Made by a program: the position numbers and the translations under genes
NCBI GenBank assembly: GCA_036785325.1
Contig: JAXIVH010000010.1
Span: 1,677,373 to 1,741,372, forward strand
DNA length: 64,000 bases
Source: Urophycis tenuis
Lineage: Eukaryota > Chordata > Actinopteri > Gadiformes > Phycidae
Reading direction: 5' to 3'
Part shown: one piece after another, positions 36,028 to 45,976 of the stretch
Layout of the letters: every line of letters starts with the position of its first letter
How positions within the stretch are numbered: position 1 is the first letter of the stretch
The notes under the pieces: model-generated
What the model was told of the DNA's origin: nothing
The model's input: only the letters and a program-made list of their open reading frames with translations
Databases searched by the model: none

Positions 36028-37878
36028 TCAAGGGACGGCTCCTGACGTCCCCAAACCCCAACACGGGTGGGAGGAGGGGGCCTGGAGGAGGGCTACCAGG
36101 AGCGGAGCAGGGAACATCAGGCGGCACCCTTCTGGAGGCCGGCGGCGGTGGCGCGGGCCCTCCGGAAGCCGGCGGCGGGGGCGCGGGCCCTCCGGAAGCA
36201 GGCGGCGCTGGTGCGGGCCCTCCGGAGGCCGGCGGCGGGGGCGCGGGCCCTCCGGAGCCCGGCGGCGAAGGCAGAACCCCCTGGACTCCTGAACTGCCGC
36301 TCGGACAAGGGCCTCAGGGGAGGCTGAAGAATCTGGCGGCGGGGCCCCCGGAGCGGCCGCAGACTCAGGCGGCGGGGCCTCCGGAGCGGCCGCAGACTCA
36401 GGCGGCGGGGCCTCCGGAGCGGCCGCAGACTCAGGGGGCGGGGTCTCCGGAGCGGCCGCAGACTCAGGGGGCGGGGTCTCCGGAGCGGCCGCAGTCTCAG
36501 GGGGCGGAGTCTCCGGAGCGGCCGCAGTCCCCGGGGGCGGAGTCTCCGGAGCGGCCGCAGTCCCCGGGGGCGGAGTCTCCGGAGCGGCTGCAGTCCCCGG
36601 GGGCGGAGTCTCCGGAGCGGCTGCAGTCCCCGGGGGCGGAGTCTCTGGAGCGGCTGCAGACGCAGGGGGCGGAGTCTCTGGAGCGGCTGCAGTCTCAGGG
36701 GGCAGAGCCTCTGAAGCGGCTGCAGTCCCCGGGGGCGGAGCCTCCGGTGCCGGAGCCTCCGGAGCGGCTGCAGACTCCGGGGGTGGAGCCGGACGGACGG
36801 TCAACAGCGTGCGAGGAGCCGGCGTCGGCCGGACGGCCAACAGCGTGCGAGGAGCGGGCGTCGGCCGGACGGCCAACAGCGTGCGAGGAGCGGGCGTCGG
36901 CCGGACGGCCAACAGCGTGCGTGGAGCGGGCGTCGGCCGGACCTCCCCCACTGGGGACAGCTGCGGCCCAGCGGCGACGACAGGAGGCCGCTGCGGCTCA
37001 GCGGCGGAGACAGGAGGCCGCTGCGGCCCAGCGGCGGAGACAGGAGAGCGCTGCGGCCCAGCGGCGGAGACAGGAGAGCGCTGCGGCCCAGCGGCGGAGA
37101 CAGGAGAGAGCTGCGGCCCAGCGGGGACAGGAGGGCGCTGCGGCCCAGCGGGGACAGGAGGCCCCGGCCCAGCGGGGACAGGAGACCGCTGCGGCCCGGT
37201 GGAGACAGGAGGCCGCTGCGGCCCATCGGGGGAGACAGGAGGCCGCTGCGGCCCAGCGGCGGAGACAGGAGGGCGCTGCGGCCCAGCGGGGAAGACAGGA
37301 GGCCGCTGCGGCCCGGCGGCGGAAACAGGAGGCCGCTGCGGCCCGGCGGCGGAAACAGGAGGCCGCTGTGGCCCGGCGGGGACAGGAGGGCGCTGCGGCC
37401 CAGCGGGAACAGGAGACCACTGCGGCTCATCTTGGTAGTGAGGGAAGACAACCCGCCGTCTGAACCACTCAAACAGCGTGATCATCTCCCCTCCAGTGTC
37501 AGTCGCAGGGGCCTGGCTGGCCAGCGGAGCCGCAGGCTTGGTGGTCCGTCTTGCAGACCGCGGTCCTCCAAATGCCAGACGGGTTCCACAGAACGGGTCG
37601 ACCTCAGCCGGCCCGCTCTGAGGCTTGGTGGCCCGTCTGGCTGACCGAGGTCCGCCAAATGCCAGACGGGTTCCACAGAACGGGTCGATCTCAGCCGGCC
37701 CGCTTTGAGGCTTGGTGGCCCGTCTGGCTGACCGAGGTCCGCCAAATGCCAGACGGGTTCCACAGAACGGGTCGACCTCAGCCGGCCCGTTCTGAGGCTT
37801 GGTGGCCCGTCTGGCTGACCGAGGTCCCCCCCGTGCCAAACGGGTGCCCCAGTATGGGTTCCTCTCTGCTGGGTCCAT
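36028..37878 (-). CDS. 616-codon proline-rich tandem-repeat ORF, function unknown
   Basis: Starts MDPAER just after the 5' LTR, a start that resembles gag openings of fish gypsy elements. Blocks in order: about four 29-residue units (core DPFCGTRLAFGGPRSARR); a unique hydrophobic-aromatic stretch ITLFEWFRRRVVFPHY; 8-10-residue units PQRPPVSAAG; four 12-residue units VRPTPAPRTLLA; about fifteen 11-residue units APETPPPGTAA; and an Arg-rich C-terminus (RRRPPEGP units). No CCHC knuckle, protease or RT is seen. GC content is far above the flanks. Several other frames over the repeats are also open, so openness alone is weak evidence for coding. If translated, it would be a disordered, basic-tailed Gag-like protein (inference). 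Confidence 0.5.
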   Translation of the reverse strand: MDPAERNPYWGTRLARGGPRSARRATKPQNGPAEVDPFCGTRLAFGGPRSARRATKPQSGPAEIDPFCGTRLAFGGPRSARRATKPQSGPAEVDPFCGTRLAFGGPRSARRTTKPAAPLASQAPATDTGGEMITLFEWFRRRVVFPHYQDEPQWSPVPAGPQRPPVPAGPQRPPVSAAGPQRPPVSAAGPQRPPVFPAGPQRPPVSAAGPQRPPVSPDGPQRPPVSTGPQRSPVPAGPGPPVPAGPQRPPVPAGPQLSPVSAAGPQRSPVSAAGPQRSPVSAAGPQRPPVSAAEPQRPPVVAAGPQLSPVGEVRPTPAPRTLLAVRPTPAPRTLLAVRPTPAPRTLLAVRPTPAPRTLLTVRPAPPPESAAAPEAPAPEAPPPGTAAASEALPPETAAAPETPPPASAAAPETPPPGTAAAPETPPPGTAAAPETPPPGTAAAPETPPPGTAAAPETPPPETAAAPETPPPESAAAPETPPPESAAAPEAPPPESAAAPEAPPPESAAAPGAPPPDSSASPEALVRAAVQESRGFCLRRRAPEGPRPRRRPPEGPHQRRLLPEGPRPRRRLPEGPRHRRRPPEGCRLMFPAPLLVALLQAPSSHPCWGLGTSGAVP

Positions 37879-37895
37879 TCGTGTTCCGAGTCTTC

Positions 37896-38351
37896 TGTCA
37901 CGGATAGCTGTGGGGTAGGACCCAAGTGCAGAGAGGCGAGGCAGACAGGAATACTTCTTGCTCTTTTAATTGTAAATAAAGCAGGAACACAGATGATAAC
38001 TCACATGACCGGCAACAACGACGTACGACGACACCAAACACGACGCACGACGACACCAAACACGACGTACAACGACACCACGCACGACGACACCAAACAC
38101 GACGTACAACGACAAGACTCGGACAAACACTGAACAGAGGACAGGACTTAAATACACAGACTAATTACCAACCCAAGACAGGTGAGGGAACAAGACACAG
38201 GTGAACACAATGGGGCAATCAACCAGGAGGGAATCAGGACACAGGGGGAAACACAGAGTAAACCAATGAAAACAAGACACAGACACAGACCATGACAGGG
38301 TAAACAGAAAGCAAACCAATCACAACGACAGAACAGACACAGATCATGACA
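37896..38351 (-). repeat. 5' LTR of the proline-repeat element
   Basis: 456 bp; differs from the 3' copy mainly by a 37-bp tandem expansion. The near identity points to a recent insertion. Confidence 0.92.
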
Positions 38352-39733
38352 GTTCTAGGTTTATTTTTCTGTTCTGTTTTACACAGCATACACCCCCCTA
38401 CAATTACATAAACCATCACCTGCTTTATTTTTGTTCTGGTATACGGTAATAAATTCCTAAACCATCACCCTCTGTTTTGTCTCGTATTATGTTATGTCGT
38501 GCCATCATTTTTCCTATGGACACGTAACACGTAGCAATAAAATCGACTGTGTCCATAGCTTCTTTGATGTTCCTCTTCATCACAATTGCAGCATCATATC
38601 TTGCGTCGCAAGGTGGTCCTGGACATCAGAGAGGCATTGGGCTGAAGATCTTGCAAGAGATCTTGAAATGATGGCTGCTCTACCACACTAAAGGGCTGGA
38701 GACTGAATTACAAAATTCAAAACAGCATGATCCACATTTCTTTGAGAAACTACCTTTGTTTCACTTAACTTTAACTGTTTGAAAGTTGAAGAAGCTTCTT
38801 GGTACTTTGCTTTTCTTTTGCGTGGGGCAGTCAAAGCGTCATACCTATCCACAAAGCATGCTTTATCTGAAAAAAAAACATAAAAAATCCAACCATTAAC
38901 AACTTGTCCACATAGGCTACTCCCATTAATAAATAAAATACACATTTTTGCATTTCTTAGATCTAGGCTACACTGTATGTTTATATAAATGTATATTAAT
39001 CAAAGGTGAGCTTTAAAAGGTGAACTCGAAATTAGGGGATTTCTTTTAATAGCCTAGAAAATTCAAACAGACAATTCCTTATGCGCCATACCATGCATTT
39101 AAAGCAAGTCAAAATGCATTCAACTTGCCTATACTATCCCGCTTATGGCTAATTGCCAAAACGAAAACAAAACAAACTTACTTCACCCAATGTGTCTTCA
39201 AAAGCTATTTGTTTAGCTACCATTTTTAACCGTTTTCTGCTGAGAAATTAAGGCAGGCTACTTCGCCAAAGACAATGAACTTAAACATTCTTTTGAACGA
39301 AAAAGGCCACTTTGCTTGACAGCAGTCAAAGAGTTGACCACCGAACGCTAGGAAGGCCCAGAAGGGAGCATTCAACAACATTAAGAAGAGCCGTGTAATA
39401 AGCTATGCTAGCGTATAGCTGCTAAACTAATTCAACCAAACACACAATGCAGACAATGTAGGTTAAAGTGATGGTTCGGAGTAAAATTCACCCTGAGGTA
39501 ATTTCCACCAATAATCCAGCCAAATACCCCCTCAGATGCATTTTTAGCGACGGTCAATATTTATCAAGTTTAGGGGTGTCAGCCAAATGGCTTAGTATTG
39601 GAGTGTCCGGTACAATGTGTATATCTCATAAATTACCCCACTAATAATGCATGGATTGTTACCCAACTTCTGTAGTAGTACATATATGGTCTGTACTCAC
39701 AAAACGAGGCATTTTAAAGTTTGTAAGTACCAG

Positions 39734-40972
39734 GGGCCTCATTTATCAACCGTGCGTACGCACAGATTTGTGCTTACGCAGTGCGTACGAACATTCCCAC
39801 GCAAAGTATGGGATTTATCAACTTGTACTTGTGCGTAGGAACGTGCGTAAATTTAAGCACAACTCTGACCATGCGTACGCACAAAACCTAGTGGTAGAAT
39901 AGTGAAACTACTAAGAGAACCCGTTAAGAGTCGCAGTGTTCAGCAATCACAAACGTCACACATATCCCCTGTATCCTCTAATTAATAACAATTCTCATTT
40001 AGTAAGTTAGCAGGTATTTTTGAATAATTGGTATGACAAGCTATAAAAGACAGCTGGGACAGGACAACCTAAAAAAGACTACTTGAAATAAGGACGATGG
40101 CGCATCTTGCACTTTTGGAAAATTTAGAGAACCGTGCGCTTTGCAGGGAGTGTGTTTTCAAAGAGCGTGTGGATTTGCTCAGTCAGAGCACAGAGTGGCT
40201 TCTCCGTAGGTATAGATTCCCAAAAAATATACTTATGGATTTATGCCGGGATTTACAACATACTATATTGGAGCGAGAGACCAAACGAACCAAAGCCATC
40301 CCAGTGCACATTCAGCTCCTGTCCATACTGGGATTTTTGGCCACCGGGACATTTCAACATGTGGCATTTCACAGCCGACACTGAGTAAAATCATGCCAGC
40401 AGTGTTGGATGCAATCATTTCTCTAGCCCCACTTTACATTCAGTTCCCGTTAATTCCATGCCGTCGCTGGATTCGCAAATATAATTGGAGCCATATAGAT
40501 TGCACACACATCACAATAAAAGCACCATCACACAATGAATTTAGTTACGTTAACAGGAAAGGACTTCATTTAATTAATACACAAATAATCTAATGCCAAT
40601 ATGTCTCTACTAAACGTTGCCCGGTGGCCTGGAAGGAACGCACGATTCGTTCATCCTGCAGGTGGGTGCGCAGCTCCAAGCAGGAGCTATTGAGGATGGC
40701 TGATGGCTGGCATTGACGTATTATTAAAGGGATTGCCGCTACCATATATGGTCAATTGGAGGCATTTCTGAATGCAAATGACTCTAACCGTGCACGAGCA
40801 TGGTAGTTGAGAACAGGTGGGATTTATCATCACGGATTACTTACTGGTGTGCGTACGACCCGTGTACACACGTTTGATAAATGCTGATTTTTTTATACTT
40901 ACGCACATTCTAAATTTCATGCGTACGAACGAAATTATAACTTTTCCTACGCACGGTTGATAAATGAGGCCC
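39734..40972 (+). mobile_element. PIF/Harbinger element, internally deleted
   Basis: Terminal repeats GGGCCTCATTTATCAACCG at both ends (inverted) and a 3-bp duplication CAG (39731-39733, 40973-40975). The mirror site in the other palindrome arm (near 41385) is unoccupied. It carries a damaged HARBI1-like transposase. Confidence 0.9.
40097..40593 (+). pseudogene. HARBI1-like Harbinger transposase remnant
   Basis: The frame from 40097 shows the N-terminal helical domain (YRFPKNILMDLCRDLQ). After a frameshift near 40370 the frame of 40243-40593 gives SQPTLSKIMPAVLDAI and the first catalytic Asp in HIDCTHITIKAPSHNEFSY. It stops at 40593, and the last two catalytic acids are not found, so the element is dead. 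Confidence 0.8.
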
Positions 40973-41447
40973 CAGGAGTTTATTTAAAAGAGCACTTTTC
41001 TGATAGCTTCAACTCGCTGTTGCTAAGTCTACCGCTGCGTCGACGTCTCTTCCGTCTTTCGGGATAAGTTCGTAAAAGTCCTCTTCAAAACTCACAAGTG
41101 TAAGGAAAAAGTTAGTGAATTCAACACTCCATCTAATTTCAAGTATTCAATTATTCCAGTTGTCAATACATTTCGATTGAATGTATTGACAACTGATTGA
41201 TTGAGTTGATTGACAACTGACGATTGATTGAGTGTTGAATTCACTAACTTTTTCCTTACACTTGTGAGTTTTGAAAAGGACTTTTACGAACTTATCCCGA
41301 AAGACGGAAGAGACGTCGACGCAGCGGTATCCTTAGCAACAGCGAGTTGAAGCTATCAGAAAAGTGCTCTTTTAAATAAACTCCTGGTGTACTTACAAAC
41401 TTTAAAATGCCTCGTTTTGTGAGTACAGACCATATATGTACTACTAC

Positions 41448-44289
41448 TAGGGTGACCAGATGTCCCGCTTTGTGCGGGACAGTCCCGCATTTCCATCACT
41501 TTTCACACGTCCCGCAAATTGAGACGTTGTCCCGCATTGTTATTGACAGTCAGACTTCATTTTTGAAATGCGTGTTTTATAATCTGGCATTTATCAAATA
41601 GCTGTTTGGAGAAAGCAGTGCACGGGGCTGTCATCAGGGGGCGGGGCGGGCTGTTTGATCATGTCAATCAAACTGGGATGCAGACGCCGGTTAAGGTCGC
41701 GCCCACCAACAAAAAACAATTCAAATCAGGTCAGAACGGCTGCAGCGCGAGACATGGAGGAAAGCACAACCCATACGGCTAAGAAAAGAAAATGCAGCTA
41801 CAATAAAGACTGGGAAAAGATCTATCCCTGGATGAAACCAGTGCAAGGCGAGTCTAGTAAAGTTTTGTGTGAGGTTTGCTTCAGTCAGTTTTCCGTTTCA
41901 CACGGAGGTGAATACGACGTGAAACGACACAGACAATGCGAGACTCACAGAAAACGTGTTGCTCAAAAGGAGGCTTCCCAGTCTATGCAAACGTTCCTGC
42001 TAAAACCCAAACAAGATTCAAACGCAGATACGGTAATGGCAGCTGAACTAACTAGCGTTTACCACACTGTGAAACACTCCCTATCATACAGGTCAGAAGA
42101 CTGTGGCAATAAGCTAACATCGACCATGTTTCCAGACTCTGAGATTGCAAAGAAAATGTCATGTGGTCGATGTGCTTGCACCTGCCTCTGTGGAGAGTTG
42201 TTTGAGAGAATTAAAAACGCCAGTGGTTCAAGAGCTCCCAAGTGATAAAAAAGTCTACACACCTTTTTTTTCAGTGGCTTCAGATGCATCTAATCATGGC
42301 ACTACAAAACTCTTCCCACTGTCTTTGAGATATTGGACACCAGAGCTGGGTTTGAAAAGCAAAATCCTTGACCTTTATGAGGATAGCCATGAGTCAGCTG
42401 CTACCATACACCGCCAGATTACAAGCAAGTTAGAGGAAAATGGCCTACAACTGGACATGATTTCAGCTTACACTGCTGATAATGCTAGTGTAAACTACGG
42501 TAAAAACAATTCTGTTTTCCAAAAGCTAAAGGCAGACAACAGTGGCATCATAAAGGCAAACTGTATGGCCCACATAGTACACAACTGTGCAAAACATGCT
42601 GGAGACATGCTGAACATTGACATTGACTCTGTAGTGAACAAAATATTTAGACTCTTTTCAGTGTCTGCACAGCGCACAGAGGAATTGAAAGCAGTGTTTG
42701 CCTTTGTGGAGGAAGATTACCATGTTGTACGGAGACATGTACCCACAAGATGGTTGAGTCTGTGGCCTGCTGTCCAGAGGCTGCATGACAGCTGGGCAGC
42801 TATCAAGAGCTACTTCTTGTCACTGGGAGAGAGTAAGTGCCCAAAAGCACTGTGGCAGCTGTTGAAAACGGATCAGGATGGTGAGGGGCAACCCCTTGAG
42901 CTACAGGCCTACCTGGCTTTCCTCAATAACATACTGAAGATCTTCCATGATGTTGTGCTTCTGTTGGAGGGACAGGATGGGACCATCTGCGAGCTGTATG
43001 ACATAATGCTCACTCTCAAGACAAAGCTCCAACAGCGACAAATTGATTCCTTCTTTGGAATGGAGACCAGTGCTATTGTCCAACAGTTTCCTGACCAAAA
43101 GGCAGCAACAATCAAACATGATTTTTCCAACTTCTACAAGACTGCACTCAGCTACCTGGAAAAATGGTATGACTTCACAGACAACAACTACCAGAAGAAT
43201 GTTGCATGCTTGGCGCTGAAGAGCAGCTTCACATTCTCCCAGCTCAGTGATGCCGTGGAGGCCCTACAGATAGTGGGGAAACTGGACATGGATGAACTGT
43301 ATGAGGAGTACTGTGTGACTCTGCCACGCCAGCAGGAAATTGTTGAGAGAAGAGCTCCTGTTGTGGAGAAGTGGTCGATCTTGCTTAAAAGCACAAAGAC
43401 ACCAAATCTGACTGCTGTTGCATCCTTTCTCTTCAGCATCCCCATAACCAATGCTTCTGTAGAGAGAGTATTTTCCCTCATGACTGCAGCCTGGACTGAT
43501 CAGAGGTACCGTTGCTCTGTGGAGCTTATCAAGAGTGAAATTCAAGTCAAGACCAACTTTGAATACAGTTGCAATGAATTCTACAGCTATGCACTTAAGC
43601 AGAAGGCCTTATTAGAAGCTGCATGCTCAAGCAAGAAGTATAAAGCCAAGAACATCTAAGGTAAGATCATTGTCTAAGATATAGCACTGAGCACTGAGCC
43701 AGTGTGGTGCTAGATTTTAAGACAGTGCTCTATTCTTGTGTTTCACCGGCAGGTGCTGAAGTGGTGCTGTGGTGATGTAGAGAACTGAAGAAATATTATT
43801 TTATTTTATTTAAGTTTTTGTTTCCTCCTGACCAGTTTTGATTTGTATTTCTGGTTTTATTTATTTTATTTTTTTATTTTATGTAGTGACTTTAGTTAGC
43901 ATTGTCCAGTAAATGCAGATCATTTTCAAATGAATTTCTTTTGGTTAATCCATGTGATTCTGAGCTGAGTGAGTTTTGTTTTGTTCAGATAATCAGCCTA
44001 ATCCAGTGTATGTTCAACTTGAATATGCAGTTCAGTATATTGTTCTACTAGAGTAAACACTTTAATGTGGTGTGGTGGTGGAGTTGTGCTGGGGCTATGT
44101 TGTTGCTCTCCATCATTGGATAAAAGGCACATTAAAGTACCACACTTGAAAGAACAAGCATAGTAATGTTTATTTTTTTAAAGTTCTTTTAGACTACCTT
44201 GATGCATTGGTATCGCACATTGTCCCACATTGTCCCACACAAATGTAGTCTTTGTCCCACATCTGGTGAATTTGGATCTGGTCACCCTA
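41448..44289 (+). mobile_element. BED-finger hAT transposon, 2.8 kb
   Basis: Ends TAGGGTGACCAGATG and, reverse-complemented, TAGGGTGACCAGATC. The target duplication actactac is exact at 41440-41447 and 44290-44297; the mirror arm of the palindrome (near 39680) is unoccupied. The interior encodes a nearly intact transposase followed by an AT-rich 3' region with poly-T/poly-A runs. Confidence 0.92.
41655..43659 (+). pseudogene. BED-type hAT transposase with one frameshift
   Basis: The frame 41655-42245 contains a BED-like zinc finger: KIYPWMKP, CEVCFSQFSVSHGG, and VKRHRQCETHRKR. The frame shifts near 42160, and 42145-43659 (504 codons) continues. There the catalytic start VASDASNHGTTKLFPL, YTADNASVNYG, CMAHIVHNCAKHA, PTRWLSLWP, and the C-terminal dimerisation block PITNASVERVFSLM are all readable without a stop. 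Only the single frame change separates it from a complete transposase, so this is a young copy or the change could be a sequence error. Confidence 0.82.
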
Positions 44290-44731
44290 ACTACTACAGA
44301 AGTTGGGTAACAATCCATCCATTATTAGTGGGGTAATTTACGAGATATACACATTGTACCGGACACTCCAATACTAAGCCATTTGGCTGATACCCCTAAA
44401 CTTGATAAATATTGACCATCGCTAAAAATGCATCTGAGGGGGTATTTGGCTGGATTATTGGTGGAAATTACCTCAGGGTGAATTTTACTCCGAACCATCA
44501 CTTTAAATTTAAAATAATTCGGTTGCTAGTCATCAAACCTACCAGAATGAAAATCACTTACCTCGACGTGTTTCTTTAAATTCGAGGGAGAATTCTTGAA
44601 CGAGGATATAATATTGTTCTTCGGCAGGCAGAGAAGACACTTAAAGTAAAAAGAATCCTTCTTCCTTTCGTCCATTTCAAAAAGTTCGCCTAAATAAGGC
44701 CACGGGTGTTCAGGCAAGTCAGTAGTCAGTA

Positions 44732-45098
44732 CGTTTACATGCAGCAAGAAATTCGAATTTCTAATCGTATAAGACATCTTTCTGACTTTTTAAGTGCATG
44801 TAAACACCTTAATCCAACCTACTTCGGACCTACTTCGGACATTTCAAAATCGGATAACAACACCTAGATAATTCGTTCATAGTCGGACTTTTAACTGCAT
44901 GTATACTCAGCAATCGGATCTGAATCGGATTTTGCATTCTGCGCATGCGCAGAGCGCCACATAGCGTCCGGAGTCAGCCACGCTCCGGCTGTTAATCCGA
45001 TTCTCTGAACGGCATGTATACTCGGACAAGTGATCCAGTCTTACGCATGACATTATCTGATCCGATCAGAAATTCGAATTTCTTGCTGCATGTAAACA
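44732..45098. mobile_element. MITE in the first exon of the Tol2-like transposase
   Basis: Tips CGTTTACATGCAGCAAGAAA and, reverse-complemented, TGTTTACATGCAGCAAG, flanked by TA (44730-44731, 45099-45100). 367 bp, non-coding, Tc1/mariner-like by target site (inference). It interrupts exon 1 between the start codon and the BED finger. Confidence 0.7.
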
Positions 45099-45879
45099 TA
45101 CTGAGAGTCGGACGTTTCTTCCACCAGTTCTGTCATTTTTGTAGCATTAAGTAAGCATGAGCATCATCCTGCAAAATGCTTTGCGTTGTAATGAATTCAA
45201 CCTAGCTCTCCCGCACGTCACATCAAAGGAACGAAACTGACAAAATCGAAAGGACTGCGCGCTGAGCCCTGATTGGTGCGTGATTGTGCACTGGCTGTGA
45301 CCAGTGTTAAGAAGGAGCAATCAGTAATATAGAATCTTTGCTTTGACCTCTCATTACGATTCGCTTTGGTAAAATGAAACGAGAGGTTTTAATAATGGAA
45401 CGGAGTAAAAAGTAAGATTTTTCACTTAGAAATATAGTGGAGTCAAAGTATAAAGTATCACCAAATATAAATACTTGAGTAACATACAGATACATCTATA
45501 TGTTACTTAAGTACAGGAACGAATTACATCTACTTCGTTACTGTCCACCACTGGTATGTGTGAGCACGAGTGACTGGTTGGTGTCTTTTTGGATTCCCCC
45601 TCCGTGTCCTGGTATCTTGCCCCCTACTGGTAGGCCTCAGCCCTAATAGCTCTGTCTCTCCCCTACCCTCATAATGTGATTGAAATTGTCATGTTTGTTA
45701 TCTGTGAAACCTCCATGTTTTAGATAATAAATCTAACCTATCTTTTGGAACCTCGTCTCTGGTGCCGTTAGTCAACGAACGTGCATGCTAAATTCTAGTT
45801 CATTGGTTAATATTTCCCTGGGTGCAATTCCTAGGGTGGCGTAGTCTGCTACCCCCTTATTGCTATGGCCACAGTATCT

Positions 45880-45976
45880 TGAAAAGGAAAAGGAGAAACC
45901 ACTGCTGACACGTCCCACTTGTATATTAAAAAGGGGTTATTAAAAAGTAGAACAGTGTCAAAAAGATAGCAATGTG
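45880..45976. repeat. LTR-like segment shared with 18476-18572
   Basis: Second copy of the roughly 90-bp segment, directly after the solo LTR's target duplication. Downstream sequence differs from that after the first copy. 45977-46910 shows no gene or repeat I recognise. Confidence 0.45.

Larger units (their letters stand above)
35598..38351 (-). mobile_element. Non-autonomous LTR retrotransposon with a proline-rich repeat ORF
   Basis: Two near-identical LTRs (35598-36016 and 37896-38351) start TGTCA and end TGACA. The target duplication gttct is exact (35593-35597, 38352-38356). A purine tract (GAGGGGGGGG on the minus strand) lies next to 36017, where the 3' LTR of a minus-strand element begins, so transcription runs right to left. 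The interior (about 1.88 kb) has no protease, RT or integrase; almost all of it is one open frame. This is the build of a LARD/TRIM-like element mobilised by another element's proteins. Confidence 0.85.
35051..38529 (+). mobile_element. Solo LTR (720 bp) in the Tol2-like transposase exon, split by a nested LTR element
   Basis: Ends TGTTACG and CGTAACA with an exact 5-bp duplication cgtag (35046-35050, 38530-38534). Removing it restores the continuous transposase reading at the TTTDCW motif. Left part 35051-35597, right part 38357-38529. A TATA-like box (CTATAAAAG, about 35187) and AATAAA near 38448 fit a plus-strand LTR. Ty3/gypsy type is likely from the 5-bp duplication, but no coding region remains. 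Confidence 0.82.
39477..44502. mobile_element. TTAA-flanked giant palindrome, each arm hit by a separate transposon
   Basis: Tips AGTGATGGTTCGGAG and its reverse complement, flanked by TTAA at 39473-39476 and 44503-44506. Left arm 39477-39733 plus 40976-41185; right arm 41190-41447 plus 44298-44502. The arms are highly complementary, with a small AT-rich centre near 41165-41205. Each arm shows the unoccupied site of the insertion in the other arm. Without insertions it is about 0.93 kb, a fold-back MITE with no coding capacity. 38870-39470, to its left, is AT-rich Tol2-like intron. Confidence 0.88.
33254..45136 (-). pseudogene. Tol2-like transposase gene, broken by insertions and frameshifts
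   Basis: Exon 1 starts at 45136 and, after a MITE, carries EHPWPYLGELF and a BED finger (CLLCLPKN ... NLKKHVE) up to donor 44562. Exon 2 runs from 38866, is cut by the LTR insertions at 38530, and resumes at 35045 (TTDCWSARR ... GVTAHWVD) to donor 34334; it contains LPKHHRCACHLLTL and RPNATRWNS. Exon 3 is 34119-33803 (EFIAAAILVPKFKTSW). Exon 4 is 33585 to 33254 with SSASDDEDFFAS and the dimerisation block SAACERLFSTAGLIFSP. Order, motifs and exon phases match Tol2. Single-base frame changes near 38720, near 34980 and at the C-terminus (about 33275), plus the insertions, make it inactive. Confidence 0.88.
32117..45553 (-). mobile_element. Tol2-like hAT transposon, 13.4 kb including nested insertions
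   Basis: Termini CAGTGGTGGACAAGTACAC and, reverse-complemented, CAGTGGTGGACAGTAACG, with AAGTA-rich subterminal zones. The target duplication gtatgtgt is exact at 32109-32116 and 45554-45561. It encodes a Tol2-like transposase on the minus strand in at least four exons. Nested inside are a solo LTR with a further LTR retrotransposon, a TTAA palindrome with two more transposons, and a MITE. Without them the element is about 4.5 kb, close to the known size of Tol2. Confidence 0.9.
30944..45873 (+). mobile_element. Solo LTR (about 1.49 kb) split by the 13.4-kb Tol2-like element
   Basis: Ends TGTGG and CCACA with a 4-bp duplication gtat at 30940-30943 and 45874-45877. Excluding the Tol2-like insertion and its duplication, 1,485 bp remain (30944-32116 and 45562-45873). 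AATAAA at about 45727 supports plus orientation. No internal retroelement genes remain, so it probably formed by LTR-LTR recombination. Family unknown; its 3' end resembles that of the LTR at 49178-50180. Confidence 0.72.

Noticed and set aside
36747..37463. Plus-strand 238-codon frame over the proline-repeat ORF
   Set aside because: It is open only because the repeat units are multiples of three without stops; no start context or element orientation supports it.
35050..38530. A DNA transposon with TIR GTGTTACG and 3-bp duplication GTA
   Set aside because: TGTTACG...CGTAACA with a 5-bp cgtag duplication, a TATA-like box and AATAAA fits a solo LTR better.
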